Positions 15,110 to 23,479 of a DNA stretch of 39,246 nucleotides are shown here, one piece after another (position 1 is the stretch's first letter; every line of letters begins with the position of its first letter). The notes below the pieces were generated by a model. That model was not told the origin of the DNA. It did not search any database and saw only the letters and a list, made by a program, of their open reading frames with translations. Made by a program: the position numbers and the translations under genes. The stretch lies in NCBI GenBank assembly GCA_009937605.1, contig JAACFG010000009.1, forward strand, positions 1-39,246, read 5' to 3'. This DNA is from Gammaproteobacteria bacterium (GTDB taxonomy: Bacteria > Pseudomonadota > Gammaproteobacteria > Steroidobacterales > Woeseiaceae).

Positions 15110-16384
15110 ATGGGGGTTTCGGGCCAGGGAATGGATCGGCGCGTCGAGAAGAAGACGTCTTATGCACGCCTCGGCGGCTATGCGGCGGCCGGAATCGCTG
15201 CCCTGCTGTTTGCCTGGTGGTTCGTCGATACGCTTCTCGGTGGCCGCAGCCTGAGCGTCAACTCTCAGCGAATTACCGTTTCGGACGTGACAGTCGGTAC
15301 CTTCGAGGACTTCATTCCGCTGCGGGGCCGTCTCGTGCCGCGGAGCACCGTCTACCTCGACGCCATCGAGGGTGGCCGCGTCGAAGAGATTCTCCTCGAA
15401 GACGGAGCGATGGTCGAAGCGGGCGACATGATTGCGGTGCTTTCCAATACCAATCTGCAGCTCGAAGTGCTCGGCCGTGAAGCAGCCGTGACCGAGCAGC
15501 TCAACAACATGCGTACGATTGAGCTGCAACTCGAACAGAACCGGCTGGCGCACAAGCGCAATCTCGTCGAGATCGATTATCAGATCACACGCTTGAGCCG
15601 CGAAAGCGGCCGGCAGCGGGAGTTGATCGCGAAGAACCTCGTGTCGCAGTCGACACTTGATCAGCTCGAAGACGAACTGACCTATTATCAAAACCGCCGG
15701 GCGGTCACGCTTGAAAGCCAGGCTACTGACGCACGTATGCAGGAGCAGCAATTGCTGCAATTGCGCGATGCGGGCGCGCAGCTCGAGGCCGGGCTGGGTT
15801 TCGCCCGCCAGAACCTCGAGGACCTGAGTGTTCGCGCCCCGGTTTCCGGCAAGCTGTCCGGCTTCAACATTGAAATAGGCCAGTCAATCACGCGTGGCGG
15901 GCGCCTGGGTCAGATCGACGACCCGGATGGCTACAAGCTGAATGTCAGGATCGACGAGTACTATCTCGGTCGCGTTGATCTGCAGCAGGTCGCCATCGCC
16001 GAGCACAATCGCCGTGAACTCGGGCTGCAGATCTCGAAGATCTATCCGCAGGTCACGGACGGCCAGTTCGAAGTGGATATGCGTTTCAACGACGAGCCGG
16101 TTGGTCTGCGCCGTGGGCAAACACTGCAGGTCAGGCTCACGCTCGGCGACAACACCGATGCGGTACTCATTCCCAACGGCGCTTTCTACCAGGAGACAGG
16201 CGGGAACTGGGTATTCGTAGTTGCGCCTGATGGCAGCGAAGCGATCAGGCGGACTGTGCAACTTGGGCGCCGTAACACGAATTTCATCGAGGTACTCGAC
16301 GGGCTGGAGCCTGGCGAGAGAGTCATTACATCACCGTACACGAGTTTCGTCGGCATGGACCGGCTGAACCTCGACGACGAATAA
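15110..16384 (+). CDS. Efflux periplasmic adaptor (HlyD/MacA-like)
   Basis: A membrane-fusion protein linking an inner-membrane ABC transporter to an outer-membrane channel. I place the start at ATG 15110 (424 aa), with AGGGAG nine bases upstream and downstream of the sigma-54 transcription start. GTG 15065 and ATG 15131 are alternatives. One transmembrane helix (about 21-43) anchors it. Then come the first half of the lipoyl domain (GGRVEEILLEDGAMVEAGD), a long coiled-coil hairpin (about 105-235), and the second lipoyl half (DLSVRAPVSGKLSGF). Beta-barrel and membrane-proximal domains follow. No TolC-like outer-membrane gene is in the window. Confidence 0.92.
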   Translation: MGVSGQGMDRRVEKKTSYARLGGYAAAGIAALLFAWWFVDTLLGGRSLSVNSQRITVSDVTVGTFEDFIPLRGRLVPRSTVYLDAIEGGRVEEILLEDGAMVEAGDMIAVLSNTNLQLEVLGREAAVTEQLNNMRTIELQLEQNRLAHKRNLVEIDYQITRLSRESGRQRELIAKNLVSQSTLDQLEDELTYYQNRRAVTLESQATDARMQEQQLLQLRDAGAQLEAGLGFARQNLEDLSVRAPVSGKLSGFNIEIGQSITRGGRLGQIDDPDGYKLNVRIDEYYLGRVDLQQVAIAEHNRRELGLQISKIYPQVTDGQFEVDMRFNDEPVGLRRGQTLQVRLTLGDNTDAVLIPNGAFYQETGGNWVFVVAPDGSEAIRRTVQLGRRNTNFIEVLDGLEPGERVITSPYTSFVGMDRLNLDDE

Positions 16385-16407
16385 CGAGCATTGACAGGGG
16401 AACAGCC

Positions 16408-17088
16408 ATGCTGAAGCTACACAATTTGTACAAGGTATACCGCACCGACGAAGTCGAAACCGTGGCGCTGAACGGCGTCAATCTGGAAATCGAACAAGGC
16501 GATTTCGTCGCCATCATGGGCCCGTCCGGTTGTGGGAAGTCGACGTTGTTGAACATCGTCGGCATGCTCGACAACCCGAGCGAGGGCGACTATTTCTTTT
16601 TCGACGAAAACGTCGCGCCCTATAACGAGTCGGGCCGCGCCGCGATCCGCAAGCAGAATATTGGCTTCATCTTCCAGAGCTTCAACCTGATCGATGAACT
16701 TACCGTTGCAGAGAACATCGAGCTCGCGCTGCTGTATCACAACATGCCGTCGGCCGAGCGCAAGCAGCGGGTCGCGAACGTGATGGACCGCATGGGCATC
16801 GCGCATCGTGCGAGTCATATGCCAGGCCAGCTGTCCGGCGGGCAGCAGCAGCGTGTCGCGGTCGCGCGCGCCGTGGTTGGCGATCAGCCGCTTATCCTGG
16901 CCGACGAGCCCACGGGTAACCTGGACTCTGTGCACGGGCAGGAAGTCATGGAGCTTCTGCGTTCGCTGAACAAGGAAGGCACGACCATCGTAATGGTGAC
17001 GCACTCGCCGTCACACGCCGACTACGCGCATCGAACAGTGAATCTGTTTGACGGCCACATCGTCACCGAAAACACGCGCGCCGCATAG
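16408..17088 (+). CDS. ABC transporter ATPase (MacB/LolD type)
   Basis: A 226-aa nucleotide-binding protein that powers the adjacent FtsX-type permease. Visible are Walker A GPSGCGKST, the Q-loop IFQSFNLI, signature LSGGQQQRVAVARA, Walker B LILADEPTGNLDS and the switch histidine in THSPSH. It has no transmembrane part, unlike fused MacB. An SD-like AGGGG precedes the ATG by about 10 bases. It lies 23 bp after the adaptor and 32 bp before the permease, clearly co-transcribed from the sigma-54 promoter. Confidence 0.95.
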   Translation: MLKLHNLYKVYRTDEVETVALNGVNLEIEQGDFVAIMGPSGCGKSTLLNIVGMLDNPSEGDYFFFDENVAPYNESGRAAIRKQNIGFIFQSFNLIDELTVAENIELALLYHNMPSAERKQRVANVMDRMGIAHRASHMPGQLSGGQQQRVAVARAVVGDQPLILADEPTGNLDSVHGQEVMELLRSLNKEGTTIVMVTHSPSHADYAHRTVNLFDGHIVTENTRAA

Positions 17089-17120
17089 AGCGCAACGGTC
17101 GAATTCCAACGGGGAATACC

Positions 17121-19547
17121 ATGTTTTTGAACAACGTAAAAATCGCCCTGCGAAACCTGCGCAAGAACAAGCTGTTTGCGCTGGTTAACATTCTTGGTCT
17201 CGCGCTGGGCCTCACGATCTATGTGTTCGGCGGGCTGCTTGTCAAGTACGAGCGTACCCACGACATGTTCTTTGAGAACTCCGCGAACATCTACACGATT
17301 GGATCGATTGCGGCACCGGACCTGAACGTCGGCGTTGACAAGTTCAACGCGACGTTTACGACGGTCGGCCCGATCATCGAGGCCGAGCTCCAGGACGTAG
17401 AGCTCGTGGCCCGCAGCGTGATAAGCGAGTACTTGCTTTCGGTTGAGGACAAAAGCTTCTACGAAGGCATTCGATTTGCCGATGCTGCGTTCACTGAGAT
17501 CTTCGATTTCGATTACATACATGGCGACTCGACCGCGCTGCAGGATCCTTCCGGATTACTGCTTACGGAGTCTTCGGCGATCAAGTACTTTGGCCGGACG
17601 GACGTCATGGGCGAAACGATTACCTTTGACAACGAGTTTGATTTTCATGTCACGGCGGTCGTAAAGGACTTGCCGCTGAATTCGCATTTGGCCTCGTCTG
17701 TCGTTATGGATAATGGGTTCACATTCGTGGTTCCGATCAACGGACTCAACCGCATGCGCGAGTGGGATCTGGCAGGCAACTGGAACAACCTGTCGATTGG
17801 CAACATGACCTACGTCCTGCTGCCCGAGACACTGGGCGAAGATTGGCTGAATGCGCAGGTCGACGGCATCTATGAACGACTCGTGCCCGACGACCAGAAG
17901 CAGGTCATCGCGGATCTCACCGTTGCGCCGATGCAGCGTGCAAACCTGGCTATCTGGGACATGATCGGCATGCCGGTGATCGCGGTTGTCTCGCTGCTGA
18001 GCTTCCTGGTGCTCCTGGTCGCGTGCGTAAACTACACCAACCTGGCGACCGCGCAGTCCCTCGGTCGCAGCCGTGAGGTTGGAATGCGCAAGACGATGGG
18101 CGCCAGCCAGCGCCAGTTGCTTGCCCAGTTCCTGATCGAAAGTCTGGTGATTGCTTCTATCGCGATGATCGTAGCAATCGCGGCGCTGGAGATGATCATT
18201 CCGTTGTTCAACAATATGGCGAGCAAGAGCCTGAACCTCAACTACCTGGCTACGATGCCCTGGCTGGTAATCACGACCCTCATGGTCGGCCTGCTTGCGG
18301 GAATGTACCCCGCCTGGCTGATTACGCGGGCGAGCCCGATTGACGCGTTGCGCGATATGGCGCGCAAGGGTAAGAAGGGTGCAAGAATGCGCTCCATCAT
18401 GATCGGCGCACAATTCGCGATCTCGGCGTTTATGCTCGCTATCGTGTCGATCGTCTACATGCAGAATGAAAAGGTAAAGGAGTCGAGCTATGAGTTCCCT
18501 CGGTCCGAAATCTATACGATGGACCGCCTGTTTGTCGAAGGTATCCAGGATCGGCTCGACACACTGAAGCATGAGCTCGAGGCATTGCCGAATGTCTCCA
18601 GTGTTGCGTACTCCTCGCAGGTGCCGTTCGAGCAAAATAACTCGCAGCGGAGCGTCTCGCTGGAACCTGGTGACGAGGCCGGGCAGGTCAACCTGCACAC
18701 GATGGAAATGTCGCCGGATTTCCTCCGTACCTATGACATTCCGCTACTTGCCGGCCGGGGGCTGGACAAGAATATCTCGCAGGATGTCTGGAAAGAGGAC
18801 GCCGAGTCCGTCAATGTCGTCATCAACGAACTTACGGTTGAAAACCTGCAGTTCAATACGCCGGAGGCGGCGATCAACCAGCGCTTCTATCGGCTCGACG
18901 ATGACGGCAATAGCACCGAGTACATCGTCGTTGGTGTCGTCCCGACGCAGAATATCGTTGGCCTGTTCAATGAAGTGAAGCCCTGGATGTTCACCTACGA
19001 TCCGGAATCGCTTCGTATCGGCTCCATTCGCATTACCGGCGGCAACATCATGAGCACGGTGGAGCAGATTGAGGCCGCCTGGAAGCGCGTTGTTCCCGAG
19101 TACCCGATCCAGGGGCAGTTCCTCGACGCGGTGTTCGACGATGTCTACAACATCCTCAAGTATATGAACATGGCGCTCGCCGGCTTCGCATTCATAGCAC
19201 TGGCGCTGGCATCGGTAGGTTTGTTCGGACTTGCAGCCTTCATGGCCGCGCAGCGCACCAAGGAAATCGGCATGCGCAAGGTACTGGGTGCCAGCACGAC
19301 CCAGATCGCCCGCTTGCTCGTGTGGCAGTTTTCGACACCGGTCCTGTGGGCGTTGGCCGTCGCATTGCCGGCTGCCTACTTTGCCTCGTCCCAGTTTCTG
19401 AATTTCTTCGCCGAACGCCTCGAGTCACCGGTGTTGATACTCGTAGTTGCCGGCGCCCTGGCTGTCACACTGGCGTGGAGCACGGTGGCAGGGCACGCGA
19501 TCCGTATTGCTCGCTCTAACCCGATCCTGGCGTTACGTTACGAATAG
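17121..19547 (+). CDS. ABC transporter permease, duplicated FtsX/MacB architecture
   Basis: An 808-aa inner-membrane protein with eight predicted helices: about 18-40, 280-305, 336-362, 376-400, 425-447, 681-707, 733-757 and 771-795. Two FtsX units each have a large periplasmic MacB-core domain (about 45-275 and 450-680). SLGRSREVGMRKTMGA and QRTKEIGMRKVLGA are the paired coupling-helix motifs that contact the ATPase. Because both halves are in one chain, it probably works as a monomer with an ATPase dimer. Such transporters usually move substrates from the periplasm outward or extract lipoproteins or peptides. The substrate here is unknown. Confidence 0.93.
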   Translation: MFLNNVKIALRNLRKNKLFALVNILGLALGLTIYVFGGLLVKYERTHDMFFENSANIYTIGSIAAPDLNVGVDKFNATFTTVGPIIEAELQDVELVARSVISEYLLSVEDKSFYEGIRFADAAFTEIFDFDYIHGDSTALQDPSGLLLTESSAIKYFGRTDVMGETITFDNEFDFHVTAVVKDLPLNSHLASSVVMDNGFTFVVPINGLNRMREWDLAGNWNNLSIGNMTYVLLPETLGEDWLNAQVDGIYERLVPDDQKQVIADLTVAPMQRANLAIWDMIGMPVIAVVSLLSFLVLLVACVNYTNLATAQSLGRSREVGMRKTMGASQRQLLAQFLIESLVIASIAMIVAIAALEMIIPLFNNMASKSLNLNYLATMPWLVITTLMVGLLAGMYPAWLITRASPIDALRDMARKGKKGARMRSIMIGAQFAISAFMLAIVSIVYMQNEKVKESSYEFPRSEIYTMDRLFVEGIQDRLDTLKHELEALPNVSSVAYSSQVPFEQNNSQRSVSLEPGDEAGQVNLHTMEMSPDFLRTYDIPLLAGRGLDKNISQDVWKEDAESVNVVINELTVENLQFNTPEAAINQRFYRLDDDGNSTEYIVVGVVPTQNIVGLFNEVKPWMFTYDPESLRIGSIRITGGNIMSTVEQIEAAWKRVVPEYPIQGQFLDAVFDDVYNILKYMNMALAGFAFIALALASVGLFGLAAFMAAQRTKEIGMRKVLGASTTQIARLLVWQFSTPVLWALAVALPAAYFASSQFLNFFAERLESPVLILVVAGALAVTLAWSTVAGHAIRIARSNPILALRYE

Positions 19548-19550
19548 CAT

Positions 19551-20306
19551 TCAGGACGTGAATGAAAAGCGCGACTCGCCGGCCTTTTGGCCGGCCGGGT
19601 CGAAACGGCGCTCTGTGAAACGCCAGTTACCTTCCTTATCCCCGAGGACTGTAGTTGTGCAGCGTGTGCCGTAGTCGGGCATTACGATGAAAGGCGCCGT
19701 AATGGTATGGGCTGTCTCGAAATCGAGGCGGCCCTTTTCAACTTCCGAGACCGGCGCCTTCTCGCGATCATTCATCAGGCGCATCAGGCTCGTTTCGTTC
19801 ACATCGGATCGTGTTATCAGCGATGCAAGCTGTTCCCGTGTGTGCTCAACCTTGTGCCAGGGCCCGTCGAGAAGGGCATTGCTGAGGCCATACGTGCCGG
19901 GTCCGAGCGAACGAGTGCCGTCCTCGCGATTGGACAGGTAGGCGACTTCGCTGGCTGTGCCGACAATCAGGTTGAAGCCTGCGTACCCGGCTTCATCGAT
20001 CGAATCGAGATAATCGCCTGGAGCCAGCCCGCTGTCGAAAAAATCTGTGACCAGGTAGCCGCGAGACCGGTGCTTTGGCAACGGCGGTGCCGCATCGCGG
20101 AAGTTTGTGACCGTCGCAAATCGCCCACTTCTGTGCAGCGCCAGCCAGGTTCCACCCGCCTGCAGATCCCGTCCGCCGAGAATGTCAGGTTTGTCGGGCC
20201 ACCAATGGGCGCTCTTCGTTGGGCGCGCATGAAACTCATCGCGATTGGCCGCGAGGATAAACGGGTACTGATCGCTCTGACCTAACGAAATCGCGATCAG
20301 GCACAT
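19551..20306 (-). CDS. NRDE/TANGO2 family protein
   Basis: A 251-aa protein starting MCLIAIS with Cys2, and carrying the family motif NRDEFHARPT (about 22-31) and GGRDLQAGGTWLAL. Members are found from bacteria to human TANGO2. The N-terminal Cys and overall pattern recall Ntn-hydrolases, and haem trafficking has been proposed for eukaryotic homologues. The bacterial role is unsettled. Its ATG overlaps the nudC stop by one base (TAATG), so it is the last gene of the flhC-nudC-NRDE group. The last codons contain a perfect GC-rich hairpin. Confidence 0.9.
   Translation of the reverse strand: MCLIAISLGQSDQYPFILAANRDEFHARPTKSAHWWPDKPDILGGRDLQAGGTWLALHRSGRFATVTNFRDAAPPLPKHRSRGYLVTDFFDSGLAPGDYLDSIDEAGYAGFNLIVGTASEVAYLSNREDGTRSLGPGTYGLSNALLDGPWHKVEHTREQLASLITRSDVNETSLMRLMNDREKAPVSEVEKGRLDFETAHTITAPFIVMPDYGTRCTTTVLGDKEGNWRFTERRFDPAGQKAGESRFSFTS
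19578..19595. repeat. GC-rich hairpin at convergent gene ends
   Basis: A perfect 7-bp stem gccggcc (19578-19584) with ggccggc (19589-19595) and a tttt loop. It lies inside the last codons of the NRDE gene and 30 bp beyond the permease stop. It has no U-tract downstream, but its place between convergent genes would allow a role in ending the efflux-operon transcript. Confidence 0.35.
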
Positions 20307-21193
20307 TATCCGCCGCCACCGAGCCAGTGGTCGACGAGCCGCCTGGCGATCGATATTTTGAACGGCAGGCCGACCTCATCCGACTGCAGTTGTTTGCGCG
20401 TAAACCAACGCGCGTCCTCGAGTTCTCCGTCATTGAGGACAATCTCATCGGAGGTCGCCTCGGCGACGAATCCGAGCATCAGCGCAGATGGAAACGGCCA
20501 TGGCTGGGAACTGTGATAGGACACTGTGCCCACGCGAATGTTGGTTTCCTCGTACACCTCACGACGTACAGCATCCTCGAGGCTTTCGCCCGGCTCGACA
20601 AATCCGGCGATGGTCGAATAGCGTCCCTCCGGCCAATTCTCCTGTCGGCCAAGCAGGCATTTGTCGCCCTGTGCCACCAAGACGATGATCGCCGGGTCGG
20701 TGCGTGGGAAGATCTCCTTGTGGCAGTCCGGGTTGCAGCAACGCCGCGTATTGCCACCAGCTTCAGGTTGCGAGGCTGAGCCGCATTTGCCGCAATAGAG
20801 CGTGGCGTCATGCCAAAGAACCAGGGCCCGTGCGTGTGCGGCCAGGTTAGCCTCGTCCGGCGGCAGCACCGTTCCGAGGAAGCGCAGGTCCTTGAATTCG
20901 CCCAGTTCCAGGAATGGGGGGTCAAGGTCGCGGACTATTGGGACGGCGAATGCTGGCTGGTTGCGGAACAGCCCGAGGAAGATGACGTTGTCATCAGTGA
21001 TGAAGTCGCCAAGCTGTTCGCGAGTCAGCAGGACAGTCCCGGGCGGGTCCCCACCAACCAGGCAACGATCCCCCCAGACAGGCACAAAACGCGTCTCGCT
21101 CTTCGAGAGCGCTTCGGCCAGCCAATCGGGGTCCTTGCGCCGCTCGCCACTGCGATCGACGAATGCGCCCGCAAAAACATTATGGTTTTCCAT
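20306..21193 (-). CDS. nudC: NADH pyrophosphatase / NAD-RNA decapping hydrolase
   Basis: Start ATG 21193 gives 295 aa; the reading frame extends much further upstream through the flhC-like gene and is not real there. A zinc ribbon (CGKCGSAS to CCNPDC) precedes the Nudix domain. The Nudix box GFVEPGESLEDAVRREVYEE has the catalytic glutamates, and SQPWPFPSALM is the NudC-specific motif that recognises NAD(H). In E. coli NudC hydrolyses NADH and removes NAD caps from RNA. The start overlaps the end of the flhC-like gene by 14 bp. Confidence 0.95.
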   Translation of the reverse strand: MENHNVFAGAFVDRSGERRKDPDWLAEALSKSETRFVPVWGDRCLVGGDPPGTVLLTREQLGDFITDDNVIFLGLFRNQPAFAVPIVRDLDPPFLELGEFKDLRFLGTVLPPDEANLAAHARALVLWHDATLYCGKCGSASQPEAGGNTRRCCNPDCHKEIFPRTDPAIIVLVAQGDKCLLGRQENWPEGRYSTIAGFVEPGESLEDAVRREVYEETNIRVGTVSYHSSQPWPFPSALMLGFVAEATSDEIVLNDGELEDARWFTRKQLQSDEVGLPFKISIARRLVDHWLGGGG

Positions 21194-21764
21194 GCGCGAG
21201 GAGTGTACCGGAAGTCGCACTGATCTCGCAGGTTGGGCAAGTATTGTCATCGAGCGCGTAGGCATCCTGTACATAACGCAGAGAGCAGCTGCTGCAAGTG
21301 GCAAGGTAAAGCTCGTCGTTGTAAGAGATGCAATGGAAGAGGTTCCATGCCCACTCGAAATTGAGTTTCGCGTCGTCGTGCAGGAGCAGGTAGGTTTCGT
21401 AGGCACGGCATAGTCGATGCCCGAACTCCACGTCCGGGCGTGGCCAGCATGCGTGCACCTCGTCGTTCTCATCGATCCGGACGAGAAGGCCGGCACAGAA
21501 TAGTGCGACAAGCGTGGTCGCCTGCAATTGGCTCGCCGGATTCTTCACGTAGCGCTGGACCTGTCTTGGAGATTTGCCGCGGCGGCGCTTCACGCTGGTT
21601 TGCCCCCCGTTTCGAAAATAGGTCGAGAAGACCTTGCGAATACGGTCGTCCGATAAGCCCGTACACTCCCGTATGGTGCGCGTGCGTGCTTCGTGGCGAA
21701 TCATGCGAAGTGCCAGTTCGAACTGGCTGCGTTCTCCGGCATAGCGGTCGTCAGTGAGTCTCAT
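21180..21764 (-). CDS. FlhC-like transcriptional regulator
   Basis: A 194-aa protein resembling FlhC, the DNA-binding partner of the FlhD4C2 flagellar master regulator. A helical N-terminal part (about 10-120) has TIRECTGLSDDRIRKVF as a likely helix-turn-helix. The C-terminal four-cysteine zinc site is CSSC-N18-CPTC, the arrangement seen in FlhC. The SD AAGAGG lies before the ATG. No flhD neighbour is visible, although flhDC are normally adjacent. It is the first gene of a group with nudC and the NRDE gene, so its local targets may not be flagellar. Family call fairly firm; function inferred. Confidence 0.78.
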   Translation of the reverse strand: MRLTDDRYAGERSQFELALRMIRHEARTRTIRECTGLSDDRIRKVFSTYFRNGGQTSVKRRRGKSPRQVQRYVKNPASQLQATTLVALFCAGLLVRIDENDEVHACWPRPDVEFGHRLCRAYETYLLLHDDAKLNFEWAWNLFHCISYNDELYLATCSSCSLRYVQDAYALDDNTCPTCEISATSGTLLAHGKP

Positions 21765-21915
21765 TTATTGCCTCTTATGATAGAAAAAGACCATATATAG
21801 TATTACGATAGGGTATATCATCCATACATGGTCCTACAATCAAATATATAGTAAATCCAGGAACACACGAAAAAGGGCCGATTTACCGCAGATGAACCGC
21901 TGCGAGGGAGGTTAT
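21765..21915. promoter_or_regulatory. AT-rich divergent promoter region
   Basis: Clearly AT-rich against the GC-rich surroundings, between the flhC-like gene and a divergent unknown gene. It contains gaccat (near 21791) and its inverted partner atggtc (near 21827), possibly a regulator site. Several TATA-like hexamers make exact promoter choice impossible by eye. Confidence 0.45.
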
Positions 21916-22521
21916 ATGGAGTATGAGGGGCTTTCCCCGGATGACCTGGACAACGTTCGGGCACTGAATAGCGTTTGGCTCGAATTGCATCGCGGAAACG
22001 AGCCGGGCCTGTCCGCAATACGACGGGAACGCCTGGCCGCCACGCCGTTTCTTTTATTCTCGTTCTGCGAGCATGACGATGCGAGGTGGTCCGATCTGCT
22101 CGGCGAGCGGCGACAGCTCGACATGCTGGAGCGCGAGACGGTCGATACCGCGGCGCTGCGAGAGTTACAGGCAGCCGGGCTGGGGTTTCTTTGGGAGCTG
22201 GTTCGCCGGAATCCCTACGTTGCGAGAATAATCAGCAACGCGTCGTCGCGCTGGTGCGAGCGGATCGCGGCATCGACCCTGGTCAGGGTCCTCGAGTGCG
22301 CAAGGTTCAGGATGATTGAACCACGCTTCGAGGAAGACACGTCGCTCAAGCGTCGCCTGCTGGCTCGGGGTAGTGCACTGGAACGCGAAACGCGAGTTTT
22401 CACGCAGATCGGCGCCTTGCAGGCGATGCTGACGAGCGGCCAGGCTGTGCAATACGGACGCTTGCCTGCCGCCGCCTGCCGCATGCCGAAATCCGCAAGG
22501 CAAGTCGCCGACGAGGTGTGA
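21916..22521 (+). CDS. Hypothetical protein, divergent from flhC-like gene
   Basis: A 201-aa protein I do not recognise. I chose ATG 21916 over 21892 because GAGGGAGG lies directly before it. It is helical in character, without signal peptide or membrane segment. Notable features are conserved-looking Trp and Cys residues (SVWLELHRG, SFCEHDDARWSDLL, LGFLWELVRRNPYVARII, SSRWCERIA) and a basic C-terminus. It shares the AT-rich promoter region with the flhC-like gene, so joint control is possible. The codon pattern looks native and the stop lies 34 bp before the exporter gene. Confidence 0.75.
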   Translation: MEYEGLSPDDLDNVRALNSVWLELHRGNEPGLSAIRRERLAATPFLLFSFCEHDDARWSDLLGERRQLDMLERETVDTAALRELQAAGLGFLWELVRRNPYVARIISNASSRWCERIAASTLVRVLECARFRMIEPRFEEDTSLKRRLLARGSALERETRVFTQIGALQAMLTSGQAVQYGRLPAAACRMPKSARQVADEV

Positions 22522-22539
22522 CTGGGAGCGGCGCGCGGT

Positions 22540-22545
22540 TACAAT
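22540..22545 (+). promoter_or_regulatory. Possible -10 box, near-leaderless exporter mRNA
   Basis: TACAAT ends 10 bases before the yadG ATG, which has no Shine-Dalgarno. If used, transcription would start about 4 bases before the start codon. No good -35 is visible, so this is tentative. Confidence 0.3.
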
Positions 22546-22555
22546 ACGCCGCTCC

Positions 22556-23479
22556 ATGAAAGCCCTGACAATAAGAAACCTCACCAAGACCTACGCCAAC
22601 GGCAACCAGGCGCTCAAGGGTATCGATCTGTCGGTCGAGGCGGGCGACTTCTACGCGTTGCTTGGTCCGAATGGTGCGGGAAAGACTACGGCCATCGGCA
22701 TCATCTCCTCCCTCGTCAACAAGAGCGGCGGTAAGGTTGAGATCTTCGGCCACGACATCGACACCGATCTGGACGCTGCCAAGGAATGTCTCGGAATCGT
22801 ACCCCAGGAGATCAACCTGAATCTTTGGGAGACGGTCGGCAATACGATGATAAACCAGGCCGGTTACTACGGCCTGAGCGGCAAACTGGCAAAGGAGCGC
22901 ATTGAGAAGTATCTGCGCGAGCTGCGCCTGTGGGATCGTCGTAACGACAATGCGCGCAGCCTGTCGGGTGGCATGAAGCGCCGCCTCATGATTGCAAGGG
23001 CGCTCGTGCACGAACCGCGGCTGTTGATTCTCGACGAGCCGACTGCCGGCGTCGACATCGAGATTCGGCGATCGATGTGGAACTTCCTGCGCGATATCAA
23101 TGCGGCTGGCACGACGATTATCCTGACCACGCATTACCTGGAGGAGGCGGAGTCGCTCTGCCGTCACATCGCGATCATCGATGAGGGCACCATCATCGAG
23201 GATGCGACCATGAGCGAGATTCTGCGCCGCCTGCGCCGCGAGGTGTTCGTGCTCAGCATCGATGGCGAGCTGACAGAGGCGCCGGAACTGCGGGGTTTCG
23301 TCACGAGACTGCGCGATGACGGCGAACTCGAAGTCGAGAAAGGGCCCGAGACCAATATGAATTCCCTGTTCGCGGAATTGGAGCGGCGCGGGGTTCGTGT
23401 AGCCAGCCTGAGGAACAAGGCGAACAGGCTCGAGGAAATGTTCATGCACCTCGTCGAAAGCAAGGGAGATGCGAAGTGA
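22556..23479 (+). CDS. yadG: ABC-2 exporter ATPase, YadG-like
   Basis: A 307-aa ATPase for the adjacent ABC-2 permease. Visible are Walker A GPNGAGKTT, signature LSGGMKRRLMIARA, Walker B LLILDEPTAGVD and the switch histidine LTTHYLEEAE. The C-terminal 80 residues (after about 225) form the extra domain typical of YadG/DrrA-type proteins. The substrate in E. coli is unknown. The stop overlaps the permease start by 4 bp (ATGA-like), so the two are translated together. Confidence 0.93.
   Translation: MKALTIRNLTKTYANGNQALKGIDLSVEAGDFYALLGPNGAGKTTAIGIISSLVNKSGGKVEIFGHDIDTDLDAAKECLGIVPQEINLNLWETVGNTMINQAGYYGLSGKLAKERIEKYLRELRLWDRRNDNARSLSGGMKRRLMIARALVHEPRLLILDEPTAGVDIEIRRSMWNFLRDINAAGTTIILTTHYLEEAESLCRHIAIIDEGTIIEDATMSEILRRLRREVFVLSIDGELTEAPELRGFVTRLRDDGELEVEKGPETNMNSLFAELERRGVRVASLRNKANRLEEMFMHLVESKGDAK

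Noticed and set aside
20306-21511. 401-aa reading of nudC
   Set aside because: The first 106 residues are low-complexity translation antisense-frame to the flhC-like gene. ATG 21193 fits NudC.
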